Under the pieces are notes generated by a model that was not told the origin of the DNA, made no database searches, and saw only the letters and a program-made list of their open reading frames with translations. From Mycobacterium sp. E2733 (GTDB lineage Bacteria; Actinomycetota; Actinomycetes; Mycobacteriales; Mycobacteriaceae), in the NCBI RefSeq assembly GCF_001667585.1, contig NZ_LZJZ01000015.1:1-64000 (forward strand): a stretch of DNA of 64,000 nucleotides, read 5' to 3'. Every line of letters starts with the position of its first letter. The first letter of the stretch is position 1. Below are positions 17,835 through 26,589 of the stretch, piece after piece. A program made the translations under genes and the position numbers.

Positions 17835-19033
17835 GGGCGCCAGCCGGCGTCACCTTCGTCCAGCGGTATGTCGGCGCGCACCGACCATCCGTCGTGCGTC
17901 GGGCCGGCGTCGATGGCCCCGCCCAGCAGCTCGACGCGCTGGCGCATGCCACGCAGCCCGCGCCCCTCGGCAGAACGCGGGGCGGCGATCGCCACCGGTA
18001 ATCGGTTGTCGACCGTGAGGCTCGCCGATGCCGCCGAGATATTAAGCGCCACTGTGGATTTCGAGTCCGGCGCGTGTTTGGCGATGTTAGTCAGGGATTC
18101 TTGGGTGATGCGGTAAAGCGCTAGGCCGACCGCCGCCGAGACGCGTTCGGTGGGCCCGTCGATGCGCAGCACGACCTCCAGGCCGGCGCGCTGAAAATCC
18201 GCGACGAGGACAGCGACGTCGTCGATGCCGGGTTCGGGCGTGGTCTGGGCGGATTTCGTCGGTGAGCTGTCCAGAAGTCCAACGGTGCGCCGGATGTCGG
18301 CCATTGCCTGCCGGCCCAGGCGTTCGGCCTGTTCGAGCGCCTCGACCGCGTCGTCGACGTCGCGGTCCTGCTGCAGTCCGCGCCGCGCACCCGTCACGTG
18401 CAGCAAGGTGATGCTGAGCGAGTGGGCGATAACGTCGTGCACTTCACGGGCGATGCGTCGGCGCTCGTCGGCGGCGGCGTGCTCGGCGAGCATCTTCTGC
18501 GCCCCGATCTGTTCGGCCAGCAGCAACCGTTGCCCGCGCATGAGGTAGCCGAGCAGCCAGCCCGCCGCCACAAATCCCAAATACAGCACCACCGCGTCCA
18601 AGCGGTGAAGTGCGGACGCGGCGAGCAGCAGTGCCGTGGCCGACGCGGCGGACAACAAGCCGGCCGCAACGGAACTCAACGTCGTCACCGACAAAACCAT
18701 CAGCACCATCAGCGCCGGGGCGAAATCGGCGTGAATGGGCGTCGACGTCCCGAACAGCATCATGGCGGTGGCCGTCGACCAGGTCCCCCACATCAACAGC
18801 GGGCTGAGCTTCATGTTCAGGAAGAAGAACATCAGCGTCGGTGAGATGCACACCGCGAACGCGGCCAGTGCGATGGGCAGGTCGGCGGTGGGTCGCTGCA
18901 GGATCGCGATCACGCCGCCGACCACCTCGGTTGCGTCGACGGTGATCAGCGCCGCCCAGGTGATGCCGACGGGTATCAATTCGCTTCGCCGGCGAAACTG
19001 TTCGCGCAAGTATCTCGTTGCGGTGCGCAACAT
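17816..19033 (-). CDS. NarX/DesK-type sensor histidine kinase
   Basis: 405 residues. The N-terminal ~170 residues contain about five hydrophobic segments and no large extracellular loop, so sensing is probably within the membrane. The HisKA_3 dimerisation domain has the phospho-acceptor His in RRRIAREVHDVIAHSL near residue 200. The HATPase domain shows the N box ESLTNIAKHA near 320 and the G box GRGLRGMRQRVELLGG near 360. It phosphorylates the response regulator encoded immediately downstream. The gene is divergent from 19166-19546, with 132 bp between. Confidence 0.9.
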   Translation of the reverse strand: MLRTATRYLREQFRRRSELIPVGITWAALITVDATEVVGGVIAILQRPTADLPIALAAFAVCISPTLMFFFLNMKLSPLLMWGTWSTATAMMLFGTSTPIHADFAPALMVLMVLSVTTLSSVAAGLLSAASATALLLAASALHRLDAVVLYLGFVAAGWLLGYLMRGQRLLLAEQIGAQKMLAEHAAADERRRIAREVHDVIAHSLSITLLHVTGARRGLQQDRDVDDAVEALEQAERLGRQAMADIRRTVGLLDSSPTKSAQTTPEPGIDDVAVLVADFQRAGLEVVLRIDGPTERVSAAVGLALYRITQESLTNIAKHAPDSKSTVALNISAASASLTVDNRLPVAIAAPRSAEGRGLRGMRQRVELLGGAIDAGPTHDGWSVRADIPLDEGDAGWRPWWCKA

Positions 19034-19165
19034 CGTCCAATCTTAAGAGAGCGCGCCACCTGCCCACATCATGCCGTGGGCGGCACTTGCCTCCGCCCGT
19101 GGTAGGAGGCGAAGACTGCACTTCGGCACGACGCGCAGGCGCGGCCGATTTCCTAGCGTCGAGTC

Positions 19166-19546
19166 ATGACATGGACACTGCTGCACGACCGAATGGCCTT
19201 CATGGCCGATGTGATCAAAGCCGCCGATACCGATCCCGAGGCGGCACTTGCGTTAATGGACAACTCATCCGAGGTAGCCCGGTTGTTCGGTGATGACGAG
19301 GGGCTGCTGCTTTCGCTGGGACAGCGCTGGATCACCATGCTGGTGGCCAAGCTGGATCAGGCGGCGCACGAGGGCGTGGCGGCGGAACAGGTGCGAGCCG
19401 ACCTCGAGGCCGCCGAGCCCGGCCTGCACGCCTTGGTGCGGATCGGATCCCGGAGGTCGCTGCGGGTGCGCTCGCTGTCCCGGGGCGAGCACGTCGCCGT
19501 TGGCCTCTTCGGCGGACCGACCGGCGATCGGCAGACCGTTGCATGA
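19166..19546 (+). CDS. Unknown small protein coupled to MmpL-type transporter
   Basis: 126 residues, mostly helical, acidic in the first 90 residues and basic at the end (RIGSRRSLRVRSLSRGE), without signal peptide or membrane segment. No family was recognised. Its stop overlaps the probable start of the transporter gene, so it is the first gene of a two-gene operon and may be an accessory or regulatory partner of the transporter. The ATG at 19166 is close after the divergent kinase promoter region. Confidence 0.6.
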   Translation: MTWTLLHDRMAFMADVIKAADTDPEAALALMDNSSEVARLFGDDEGLLLSLGQRWITMLVAKLDQAAHEGVAAEQVRADLEAAEPGLHALVRIGSRRSLRVRSLSRGEHVAVGLFGGPTGDRQTVA

Positions 19547-22406
19547 CGGAAAGGGACTGCTGACACGGCTTACCGGCCGTTATGCGATTCTGATCGTCGG
19601 CCTGTGGGTCCTGGCGGCGGCCGGTGCGAACCTGGCGGTCCCGCAACTGGAGCGAGTCGTCGACTCGCACGCCCGATCCTTCATGCCGACCGATGCGCCG
19701 AGCGCCGTCGCCGCCTCGCACGCCGCCCAGCTGTTCGATCAGACGCCCAGCAACAACTTCGTTTACGTTGTGCTGGAACGCAATCACAAGTTGACGCCAC
19801 GCGACCGTCAGTTCTACGACGCGGTGACGGCGGCGCTGGGTTCCGATCACCGGCACGTGTACGCGGTGACCGACCTGTGGTCGCAGCCCGCCACGGCCGC
19901 CGGCGCGCAGAGTGCGGACGGGCGGGCCGTCAGCGTCATGGCGCGGCTGGCCGGGATGCTCGGCACCGCGCAGGCACGCGATTCGGTGAACGCTGTCCGC
20001 GACACCGTCCAGAAACTCTCACCGCCGGCCGGCCTGGAAGTCCATGTCACCGGGCCGGGCGCCACGATCGTCGACGAATTCTCCGCGATCGATCGACAGA
20101 TGCTCGGAATCACCGCCGCCACCATCGGTCTCATCCTGCTTTTGCTACTGGCGGTGTACCGATCGCCGATCGCGGCTGCGATTCCGCTGGTCTCGGTCGG
20201 GCTCGCGCTGGCGCTGGCCCGCGCCGTCGTCGCCGCGCTCGGCCAGTCCAATGTCGTTGAAGTGTCGCTGTTTTCGGTGGCACTGATGGCGGCCATGACG
20301 CTGGGCGCAGGTACCGACTACGCGATCTTCCTGGTCGGTCGCTATCACGAGGGCCGCCGCCACGGCGTCGCGCCGGGCCAAGCGTTGACGGAGGCCTACC
20401 GTTCCATCGCGCCCGTGGTGATCGGGTCGGCGCTGACCGTGTCCGTGGCACTGGCCTGCCTGGTGTTCGCGCAGGTGGGCTCGTTCCGGAGCGCAGGATT
20501 GCCCTGCGCCATCGGCATTTTGGTTACCATGGTGGCGGCGCTGACCTTGACGCCCGCGCTCATGTCCCTGGCCATCCGCCGGGGGTATCTCGAACCGCAC
20601 CCGTCGAAGACGGCACGACGCTGGCGCCGCGTGGGGACGGCGGTGGCGCGCTGGCCCGGGCCGATCCTGATCACCGCGGGCGCGCTGACCCTGCTGGTCG
20701 CGCTGCCGCTGAGTACCATGCGGGTCGGCTTCAGCGAACCCGCCGCCACGCCGTCTGCCACGGACTCCAACCGCGGCTATGTCAGCGCAGACCGGCATTT
20801 CGCCGCCAATTCGCTGTTGCCCGATGTCGTTGCGATCCAGGCGGACCACGACCTGCGCAACCCGGCCGGCCTGATCGCCATCGAGCGAATCACGCGCCAC
20901 ATCATGGCCGTACCGGGTGTGCGTGCGGTGCAATCCGCCAGCCGCCCCGACGGCAAGGTCCCGGAACAGGCAACGTTGAGCTATCAGGCCGGCGTGCTCG
21001 GCCGTCAGTTCGGGGACACCATAGACTCGCTGACTGAACGCCTGAAGCGGGTATCCCAGCTGGACGCCGCGCTGGCGCGAACCGAGCTCGCGGTGGACGG
21101 CCTGGGGAACGGGTTGCGCGGTGGCAGTGCGGGGTTAGCCGACATGTCCGGCGCCGCCGACGACATGCGCGCCGGCATGGACGGGTTGCGGCGCAACGTC
21201 ACTACGGTGTCGGGTTACCTCGACCCGTTGCGCGACTTCGTCGGCCGAACCCCCGACTGCGCCGTCAATCCGATCTGCTCGACGGTGGACCGAGTGCTCC
21301 AGCCGGTCGATAGCCTGGTCCAAACGTCGTCGCGCCTCGACGCCGGCGCCGCGGAGCTGACCAGCGGCTCGAGCGCGGCCGCCACCGCGATGGCCGGTCT
21401 GCCGCAAAGCGTGAACGCGATCAAAGGCGCGTTGGGGCAGGCCCGTTCGGCCACACGCGACCTACTGGGCCTGACCGACACGCTCGGACCCCAGATGCGT
21501 CAGTTGACCGACTACCTGAACGAGATGGCGACACAGTTTCAGGGCAGTGCGGCGGCGGACTTCTATATGCCGCAGCGGGCGCTGATCGATCCGCGGTACA
21601 CCGCCGCATTGAGCCACCTGATCTCCGAGAACGGCCGCGCCGCTTACCTACTGGTCTACGGCGACGGCTCGGAGTGGGGCGGCGACGGCGCCAAGCGGGC
21701 AGACCAGGTGCGCGCCGCCATCAAGGAGGCCACCAAGGAAGGCACCCTGACGCCGGTCGAGGTCGACCTTGCCGGCGTCGGTCCGGTGACTGCGGATCTG
21801 CAGCGCTTCGTCGCGGGTGACACCAGGCTGCTCGTGGGCGCCGCGTTGGTCCTCATCTTTTTGATCGTCACGGCGATGCTGCGCAGCCCGGTCGCGGGCC
21901 TGGTGGTGGTCGGGACCGTCGTCACCTCGTACGCATCGGCTATCGGGGCCAGTGTGCTGATTTGGCAACACCTGCTGCACCAGGATCTGCACTGGGCCGT
22001 CGCCCCGATCGCGTTCATCGCCCTGATCGCCGTCGGCGCGGACTACAACCTGTTGCTGGCGTTGCGCATCAAACAGGAAGCGGCGGCGGGCCTGAAGACC
22101 GGGATCATTCGCGCCTTCGGCGGCACCGGCGGGGTGGTCACCGTTGCCGGCATAGTCTTCGGGCTCACCATGCTGGCGTTGTTGAGCAGCAGCGTGCTCA
22201 GCATCGCCCAGATCGGCACGACGATCGCGGTGGGGCTGCTGTTGGACACCCTGGTCGTACGGGCGTTCATCGTGCCGTCAATCGTGGCGCTGCTGGACCG
22301 GTGGTTCTGGTGGCCGTACCCGTTCCCCCGCCGAGCCAGTGCCAACGCGAGAAAGCCTGAGCCGCGGCCTCTTCGGGTCGCTACGGTGGTGGGACCGCGG
22401 ACGTAG
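19539..22406 (+). CDS. MmpL/RND-family membrane transporter
   Basis: About 955 residues. Two repeats of the RND layout: a first membrane helix (AILIVGLWVLAAAGANLAV), a large outer loop, five helices around residues 190-380 including LGAGTDYAIFLVGRYHEGR, another helix, a long second loop (~430-730) containing coiled-coil-like Ala/Leu/Asp stretches, and a final helix bundle with AVGADYNLLLALRIKQE. The TDYAIFL and ADYNLLL motifs are the MmpL signature carrying proton-relay Asp/Tyr pairs. Substrates of MmpL proteins are lipids or siderophores; none can be assigned. The start is uncertain: the frame is open from 19290, but the first helix begins at about 19575, and the TTG at 19539 fits best. The 3' end overlaps the convergent eccC2 gene by 26 bp. 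Confidence 0.88.
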   Translation: MHDGKGLLTRLTGRYAILIVGLWVLAAAGANLAVPQLERVVDSHARSFMPTDAPSAVAASHAAQLFDQTPSNNFVYVVLERNHKLTPRDRQFYDAVTAALGSDHRHVYAVTDLWSQPATAAGAQSADGRAVSVMARLAGMLGTAQARDSVNAVRDTVQKLSPPAGLEVHVTGPGATIVDEFSAIDRQMLGITAATIGLILLLLLAVYRSPIAAAIPLVSVGLALALARAVVAALGQSNVVEVSLFSVALMAAMTLGAGTDYAIFLVGRYHEGRRHGVAPGQALTEAYRSIAPVVIGSALTVSVALACLVFAQVGSFRSAGLPCAIGILVTMVAALTLTPALMSLAIRRGYLEPHPSKTARRWRRVGTAVARWPGPILITAGALTLLVALPLSTMRVGFSEPAATPSATDSNRGYVSADRHFAANSLLPDVVAIQADHDLRNPAGLIAIERITRHIMAVPGVRAVQSASRPDGKVPEQATLSYQAGVLGRQFGDTIDSLTERLKRVSQLDAALARTELAVDGLGNGLRGGSAGLADMSGAADDMRAGMDGLRRNVTTVSGYLDPLRDFVGRTPDCAVNPICSTVDRVLQPVDSLVQTSSRLDAGAAELTSGSSAAATAMAGLPQSVNAIKGALGQARSATRDLLGLTDTLGPQMRQLTDYLNEMATQFQGSAAADFYMPQRALIDPRYTAALSHLISENGRAAYLLVYGDGSEWGGDGAKRADQVRAAIKEATKEGTLTPVEVDLAGVGPVTADLQRFVAGDTRLLVGAALVLIFLIVTAMLRSPVAGLVVVGTVVTSYASAIGASVLIWQHLLHQDLHWAVAPIAFIALIAVGADYNLLLALRIKQEAAAGLKTGIIRAFGGTGGVVTVAGIVFGLTMLALLSSSVLSIAQIGTTIAVGLLLDTLVVRAFIVPSIVALLDRWFWWPYPFPRRASANARKPEPRPLRVATVVGPRT

Positions 22407-25400
22407 ACGGCATTCCGACCAACACGCCCTCGACGTCGCCGTCGGCGCTCACCAGCAGGCCTCGGCCCGGCGGGAGCGCCTGGGCGCGGACCGAGCGGTT
22501 GATCCGGTTTTGCGGGTCGTTGTCCATGTAGAGCTGCGCCACCTTCGCCGAGTTCTGGAACCTCATCCACGGATCCATCTGCAGCGTCGCCCAGTTCGCG
22601 CTGTTGCGGGTGGTGAACACGTGCAGGCCGATCTGCCGGGCGCGTTCCATCAGCTTCCACAACGCCGCGCCCACCGGTGGCTTGGGCGGGTAGCTTTGAT
22701 CCGGGCGCAGGTCCTGGACATCGTCGATCAGCACGAAGTGCCGGGCGCCCTCCCACGGCTTGAGCGCTCGCAGCTCCTCCTGGCTCAAGCCCTTGGGGGG
22801 CAGTCGGGGCAGCAGGATCTGTTGTGCGAGTTGGGTGATCACCTCGTCGATCTCGTCTTGGTCATAGGCGTACGCACGCACATAGCCCGGCCCGCTCAGA
22901 TCCCGCAGACCGTGCGGGGCCGTTTTCGGGTCGATCAGCGTCAGCTGCGCCTCCTCGGGGCCGAACCGGTTCATGATCGCCTCACCGATCGACACGAGCG
23001 AAAGCGTCTTGCCGCAGCCCTGCCGGCCCAGGATCATCAAGCCCGGGCTTTCCCGGAGCTTGAGCGGCACCGGGCCCAGTTCGTGGCGCTCACCGATGGC
23101 GAACGCGATCGACAGGTCGTCATCGCATCGATGCGCGGCGTCGTACTCCAGGATCGCCCGCAACTCCACCCGCTGCGGAAGCCGCTGCAACGTCGCGTGT
23201 TTGGTCACGCCCGCGACGTCAGCGATCTGCGCGCCGACATCGACGATGCTCACCAGCGCACCGGTGGCCGGATCGGCCAGCGCCGGGACACCGACTCGCA
23301 GCTCGTGCAAGCTGTCCGTCAGACCGAAGCCCGGACGGTTCAGGGTCCGTCTTGCGGCGTCACGCGACTCGAGCGACGAGTGCCCCATCTGGCTCTCGCT
23401 GGGGTCGGCCAGTCGCAATTGGATTCGCGCCGTGGCGTTCTGCAACAGGCTCTGCCGCTGCCCGTGGATCCAGCCGCCGGCGCTGCACATCACGTGGACC
23501 CCATACTCGGGACCGCGGCTGCTCAACGAGATGATCCGATCACCCAGGACGGTGTCTTTCGAATAAACGTCGTCGTAGTCGTCCACCACCACGAACACGT
23601 CGCCGAAGGGGTCGCTGGGGTCGGTACCGCCCAGCCCGTCGCTGCCCGGTCCGAACCGGCGCTCACGGAAGCCGTCGAGGTCGATCTTCAGCCGCCGGAA
23701 CGAGTCCTCGCGCGCATCGATCAACGCGTCCATGCTGCTCAAGATGCGCTCGATGCCCTCGGCGTCCTTCGGCGACACGATGTCGGTGACGTGCGGCAGC
23801 GACGCCACCTGGGCCAGGGTCGCACCGCCGATGCAGAAGAACGTCACGCGCGCCGGACTGTACATCGTTGCGGCCGAGCACATCAGCGTCATCAGGGCGG
23901 TCGTCTTGCCGCGCTGCTTGGCCCCCACCACGATGACATTGCTGCGCAGCGCATCGATCGCGTGCACGATCTGCTTGGACTCCTCCGGGATGTCCATGAC
24001 GCCCACCGGAAACATCAGGCCCGCGTTCTGCCCGTAGTCGACATGCCACGGCTTGCCGCGGTAGGCCGACACCAGAACGTCGACGGGCTCAGGGTCCTCC
24101 AGCGGTTCGAGCCACGGCCGCCGCGGCGACCGGTGGGGAACGTCGTGCAACGACTCCCGCAGGACGTCGACGATCTTCTTCCGCTTGAAACCGTCCTCGT
24201 GGTACAGGAATTCGTCCGGTTCGGTGTCGGCGGCAGCGGCCGCTTTCAACGCCGCCGCGTCCGCCGCCTCGAGCGGCTGGAACTGCCAGTTGTACAGCCG
24301 CGGCTTGGTCAGGGTCATGTCGACGGTGGTCGCGACCTCCTTGCCTTTGGGCACTACGAAGGGAGCCGAGAGGTAGAAGCAGCGGAACGGTTCGAGGTCG
24401 CGCGGACCCACCTTCAGCAGGGCGAAGCCGTTCTCCTTCGACGGCAGGTGGTAGGCGGCGTCCGATCCGATCACCTCGCGGCTGTCGTCACCGGACTCCG
24501 CGCGCAGTGCGATCCGGAAGGCGATGTTGGACTTGACCTTCTGCAACGACGACAGGTCCAGCCGCTGCCCGCCCAACATGAAGAAGACGTTGGCGCCGCG
24601 GCCTTCCTGGCCGATGTGGATGATCAGGTTGATCCACTTCTCATGATTGGCAAAGAGTTCCAGGTACTCGTCGACGATGACGAGCAGGACGGGCACCGGC
24701 GGCAGGTCCCGTCCGGCCAGCCGGATCTCTTCGTAGTCATTGGCGTCGCGCGCGCCCACCGAGGTGAACAGCTCATAGCGTTGCTTGATCTCGCCGTCGA
24801 TGACCCGGCGCATCCGTTCGGCCAGATGCCGCTCGTCCTTGCCGAGGTTCGACAGGGCGGCAACCACATGCGGCAGACCCAAGATGTCCTGGGCCGCCGA
24901 TTCGAACTTCATGTCGACGAAGATGACGTTGAATGTCTCCGGCGAGTGTGTCAGCGCGATGCCGTACACCAACGACAGGAAGAACTCCGATTTTCCCGAG
25001 CCACTGGTACCGATGACCACGGAGTGGAAACCGAAGCCCCCGAAGTCTTTCGCGCGGATGATGATGTTCTGCAGCTCGCCGGTCGGTTTGGCGCCGACGG
25101 GGATTTCACACCATCTCTCGTCACCTCGGCCGCGCCGCTCAGCCCACAACCGGTCGACGTCCAGTTGGCGGGGGTCGACGATGCCAAGCGCGCGCAGCAG
25201 TTCGGTGGCGCCGCCGCTCGAATCGGCGATCACGCTGCGCGTGGTCGGTGACCACCGCGCCATCGCCCGCGCATATCGGTAGGCGCGGTGGATCGACAGT
25301 TGGTCGGCGTGGGCGAAGAATTTGTCGCGCACCCGTAGCAGGGGCGCCGGGCGGCCGTCTTCGCCGTCGGCGTCAAAGCCGTTGCGGCCGAATTTGACTT

Positions 25401-26586
25401 CGCCAGCGACCGACGCGTTGTGCCGCTCACCCATCTCGAAAACCTGGTCCTGCGCGAAACCCACGCCGGTGCCGACCCGGGATGCGATGCGCAGCAAGGT
25501 GATTCCGGCCTTGCCCACCTGCCCGACCACGCTCTCCCACGCGTCGGGACTGCCGGTGTTGTCGTCGACGATCACCAGGTGTGGCCCCAGATCCACCGTG
25601 TCGGAGCCGGTTTCGAGGGCCGAGCCCATCGCGGTCGGACTGGCCGCCGCCGGCGGCGTCCACGCGCCACGCTTCCCCTTCATGTGCAGCTCGGCGCCGA
25701 GGGTCTCCTCCAGCTCCTCCGGCGTGGTGAACACCAGGCGCCGCCAGCCGCACGCGTCGAACAGCTCGTCGTGCAGGTTGTGCGGGAGCCACACCATCCA
25801 CGACCACACCTCGGGATTGCGGGTCACCACCATCAATTTCACGTCGCGCGGGTTGTGGAACACCGCCAGCGAGCACAACAGCGACCGCATCAGCGAGCGC
25901 AGCCGGTCCAGGTCGTCGCCGACGAAGCTGAACCCCGGTGCCGACCGCAAGTTGACCACCTTGGCGATGTCACGAATCTTGCGCTGCTCCAGGATGAAAT
26001 CGCGCAGTGCCTGGCCGGTGACGGGTTCGAGCTCTTCATCGGAGGCGATGTCGGGCCACGTCACCGACAACACCGAGTCGGGCGCATGCTGCACCCCGGT
26101 GCCCAGCCGCACCTCCAGGAAGTCCACGTCGCCGCGGCCGCGCTCCCACATCCGCGGCCCGCCGATGATGGCCCCGAGCCCCCGCGGGTCGGAGTGCAAC
26201 GCGTTCTGCCATTCCCGCTGCGCACACACGGCGGTTTGGATTTCGTCTCGGTTCGTGTCGAGGTCGCGCAAGTACCGGCGGCGACCCTTCTCCATTTCGC
26301 CCCAGGTGATCTTGCGCGCACGCCCGAAGCGGCCGGAAAACGCCAGCATGCTGAATGCGCCGATACCCATCAAGGGGAAGAACCCGGTGGAGAGGCTTCG
26401 GACCCCGGACACGTAGAGCATGACGATGGTGCCGATGAGCGCGACGATCAGCGCCGGCACCCCGATCATCACCCAGATGTTGCGGGGCTCGCGCTCCGGC
26501 AGGGCAATCGGCGCATTCGGCGCTACCCGAACGGGTTTCGGCGGCTCGAGCTTGACCCGGTTGATGGGAAACGCTTTCTTTGACAT
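22381..26586 (-). CDS. eccC2: Type VII secretion ATPase EccC (ESX-2 type)
   Basis: 1401 residues, close to M. tuberculosis EccC2 (Rv3894c, ~1396). It is the motor of ESX secretion, in the inner membrane. Two membrane helices lie near residues 40-90 (VMIGVPALIVALIGTIVMLY and the following segment). Three FtsK/SpoIIIE-type ATPase domains carry P-loops GTSGSGKSE (~525), GAKQRGKTT (~887) and GRQGCGKT (~1185). The single-chain EccCa/EccCb form is as in ESX-2, -3, -4 and -5. Gene order eccC-eccB-(transglycosylase-like) matches Rv3894c-Rv3896c, which supports the ESX-2 assignment. The C-terminus appears complete, yet no PE, PPE, esx, espG, eccD, mycP, eccE or eccA gene follows; an opposing transporter gene overlaps the 3' end. 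Confidence 0.92.
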   Translation of the reverse strand: MSKKAFPINRVKLEPPKPVRVAPNAPIALPEREPRNIWVMIGVPALIVALIGTIVMLYVSGVRSLSTGFFPLMGIGAFSMLAFSGRFGRARKITWGEMEKGRRRYLRDLDTNRDEIQTAVCAQREWQNALHSDPRGLGAIIGGPRMWERGRGDVDFLEVRLGTGVQHAPDSVLSVTWPDIASDEELEPVTGQALRDFILEQRKIRDIAKVVNLRSAPGFSFVGDDLDRLRSLMRSLLCSLAVFHNPRDVKLMVVTRNPEVWSWMVWLPHNLHDELFDACGWRRLVFTTPEELEETLGAELHMKGKRGAWTPPAAASPTAMGSALETGSDTVDLGPHLVIVDDNTGSPDAWESVVGQVGKAGITLLRIASRVGTGVGFAQDQVFEMGERHNASVAGEVKFGRNGFDADGEDGRPAPLLRVRDKFFAHADQLSIHRAYRYARAMARWSPTTRSVIADSSGGATELLRALGIVDPRQLDVDRLWAERRGRGDERWCEIPVGAKPTGELQNIIIRAKDFGGFGFHSVVIGTSGSGKSEFFLSLVYGIALTHSPETFNVIFVDMKFESAAQDILGLPHVVAALSNLGKDERHLAERMRRVIDGEIKQRYELFTSVGARDANDYEEIRLAGRDLPPVPVLLVIVDEYLELFANHEKWINLIIHIGQEGRGANVFFMLGGQRLDLSSLQKVKSNIAFRIALRAESGDDSREVIGSDAAYHLPSKENGFALLKVGPRDLEPFRCFYLSAPFVVPKGKEVATTVDMTLTKPRLYNWQFQPLEAADAAALKAAAAADTEPDEFLYHEDGFKRKKIVDVLRESLHDVPHRSPRRPWLEPLEDPEPVDVLVSAYRGKPWHVDYGQNAGLMFPVGVMDIPEESKQIVHAIDALRSNVIVVGAKQRGKTTALMTLMCSAATMYSPARVTFFCIGGATLAQVASLPHVTDIVSPKDAEGIERILSSMDALIDAREDSFRRLKIDLDGFRERRFGPGSDGLGGTDPSDPFGDVFVVVDDYDDVYSKDTVLGDRIISLSSRGPEYGVHVMCSAGGWIHGQRQSLLQNATARIQLRLADPSESQMGHSSLESRDAARRTLNRPGFGLTDSLHELRVGVPALADPATGALVSIVDVGAQIADVAGVTKHATLQRLPQRVELRAILEYDAAHRCDDDLSIAFAIGERHELGPVPLKLRESPGLMILGRQGCGKTLSLVSIGEAIMNRFGPEEAQLTLIDPKTAPHGLRDLSGPGYVRAYAYDQDEIDEVITQLAQQILLPRLPPKGLSQEELRALKPWEGARHFVLIDDVQDLRPDQSYPPKPPVGAALWKLMERARQIGLHVFTTRNSANWATLQMDPWMRFQNSAKVAQLYMDNDPQNRINRSVRAQALPPGRGLLVSADGDVEGVLVGMPSTSAVPPP

Positions 26587-26589
26587 CCC

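Noticed and set aside
19290..19538. Upstream extension of the transporter gene to 19290
   Set aside because: The extension overlaps most of the 126-residue gene in another frame and is Cys/Arg/Trp-rich, unlike an MmpL N-terminus.
22339..25251. 970-codon plus-strand frame opposite eccC2
   Set aside because: It is the antisense of a well-supported ATPase gene; long mirror frames are expected in high-GC coding DNA. The protein is Arg/His/Gln-rich with no motif.
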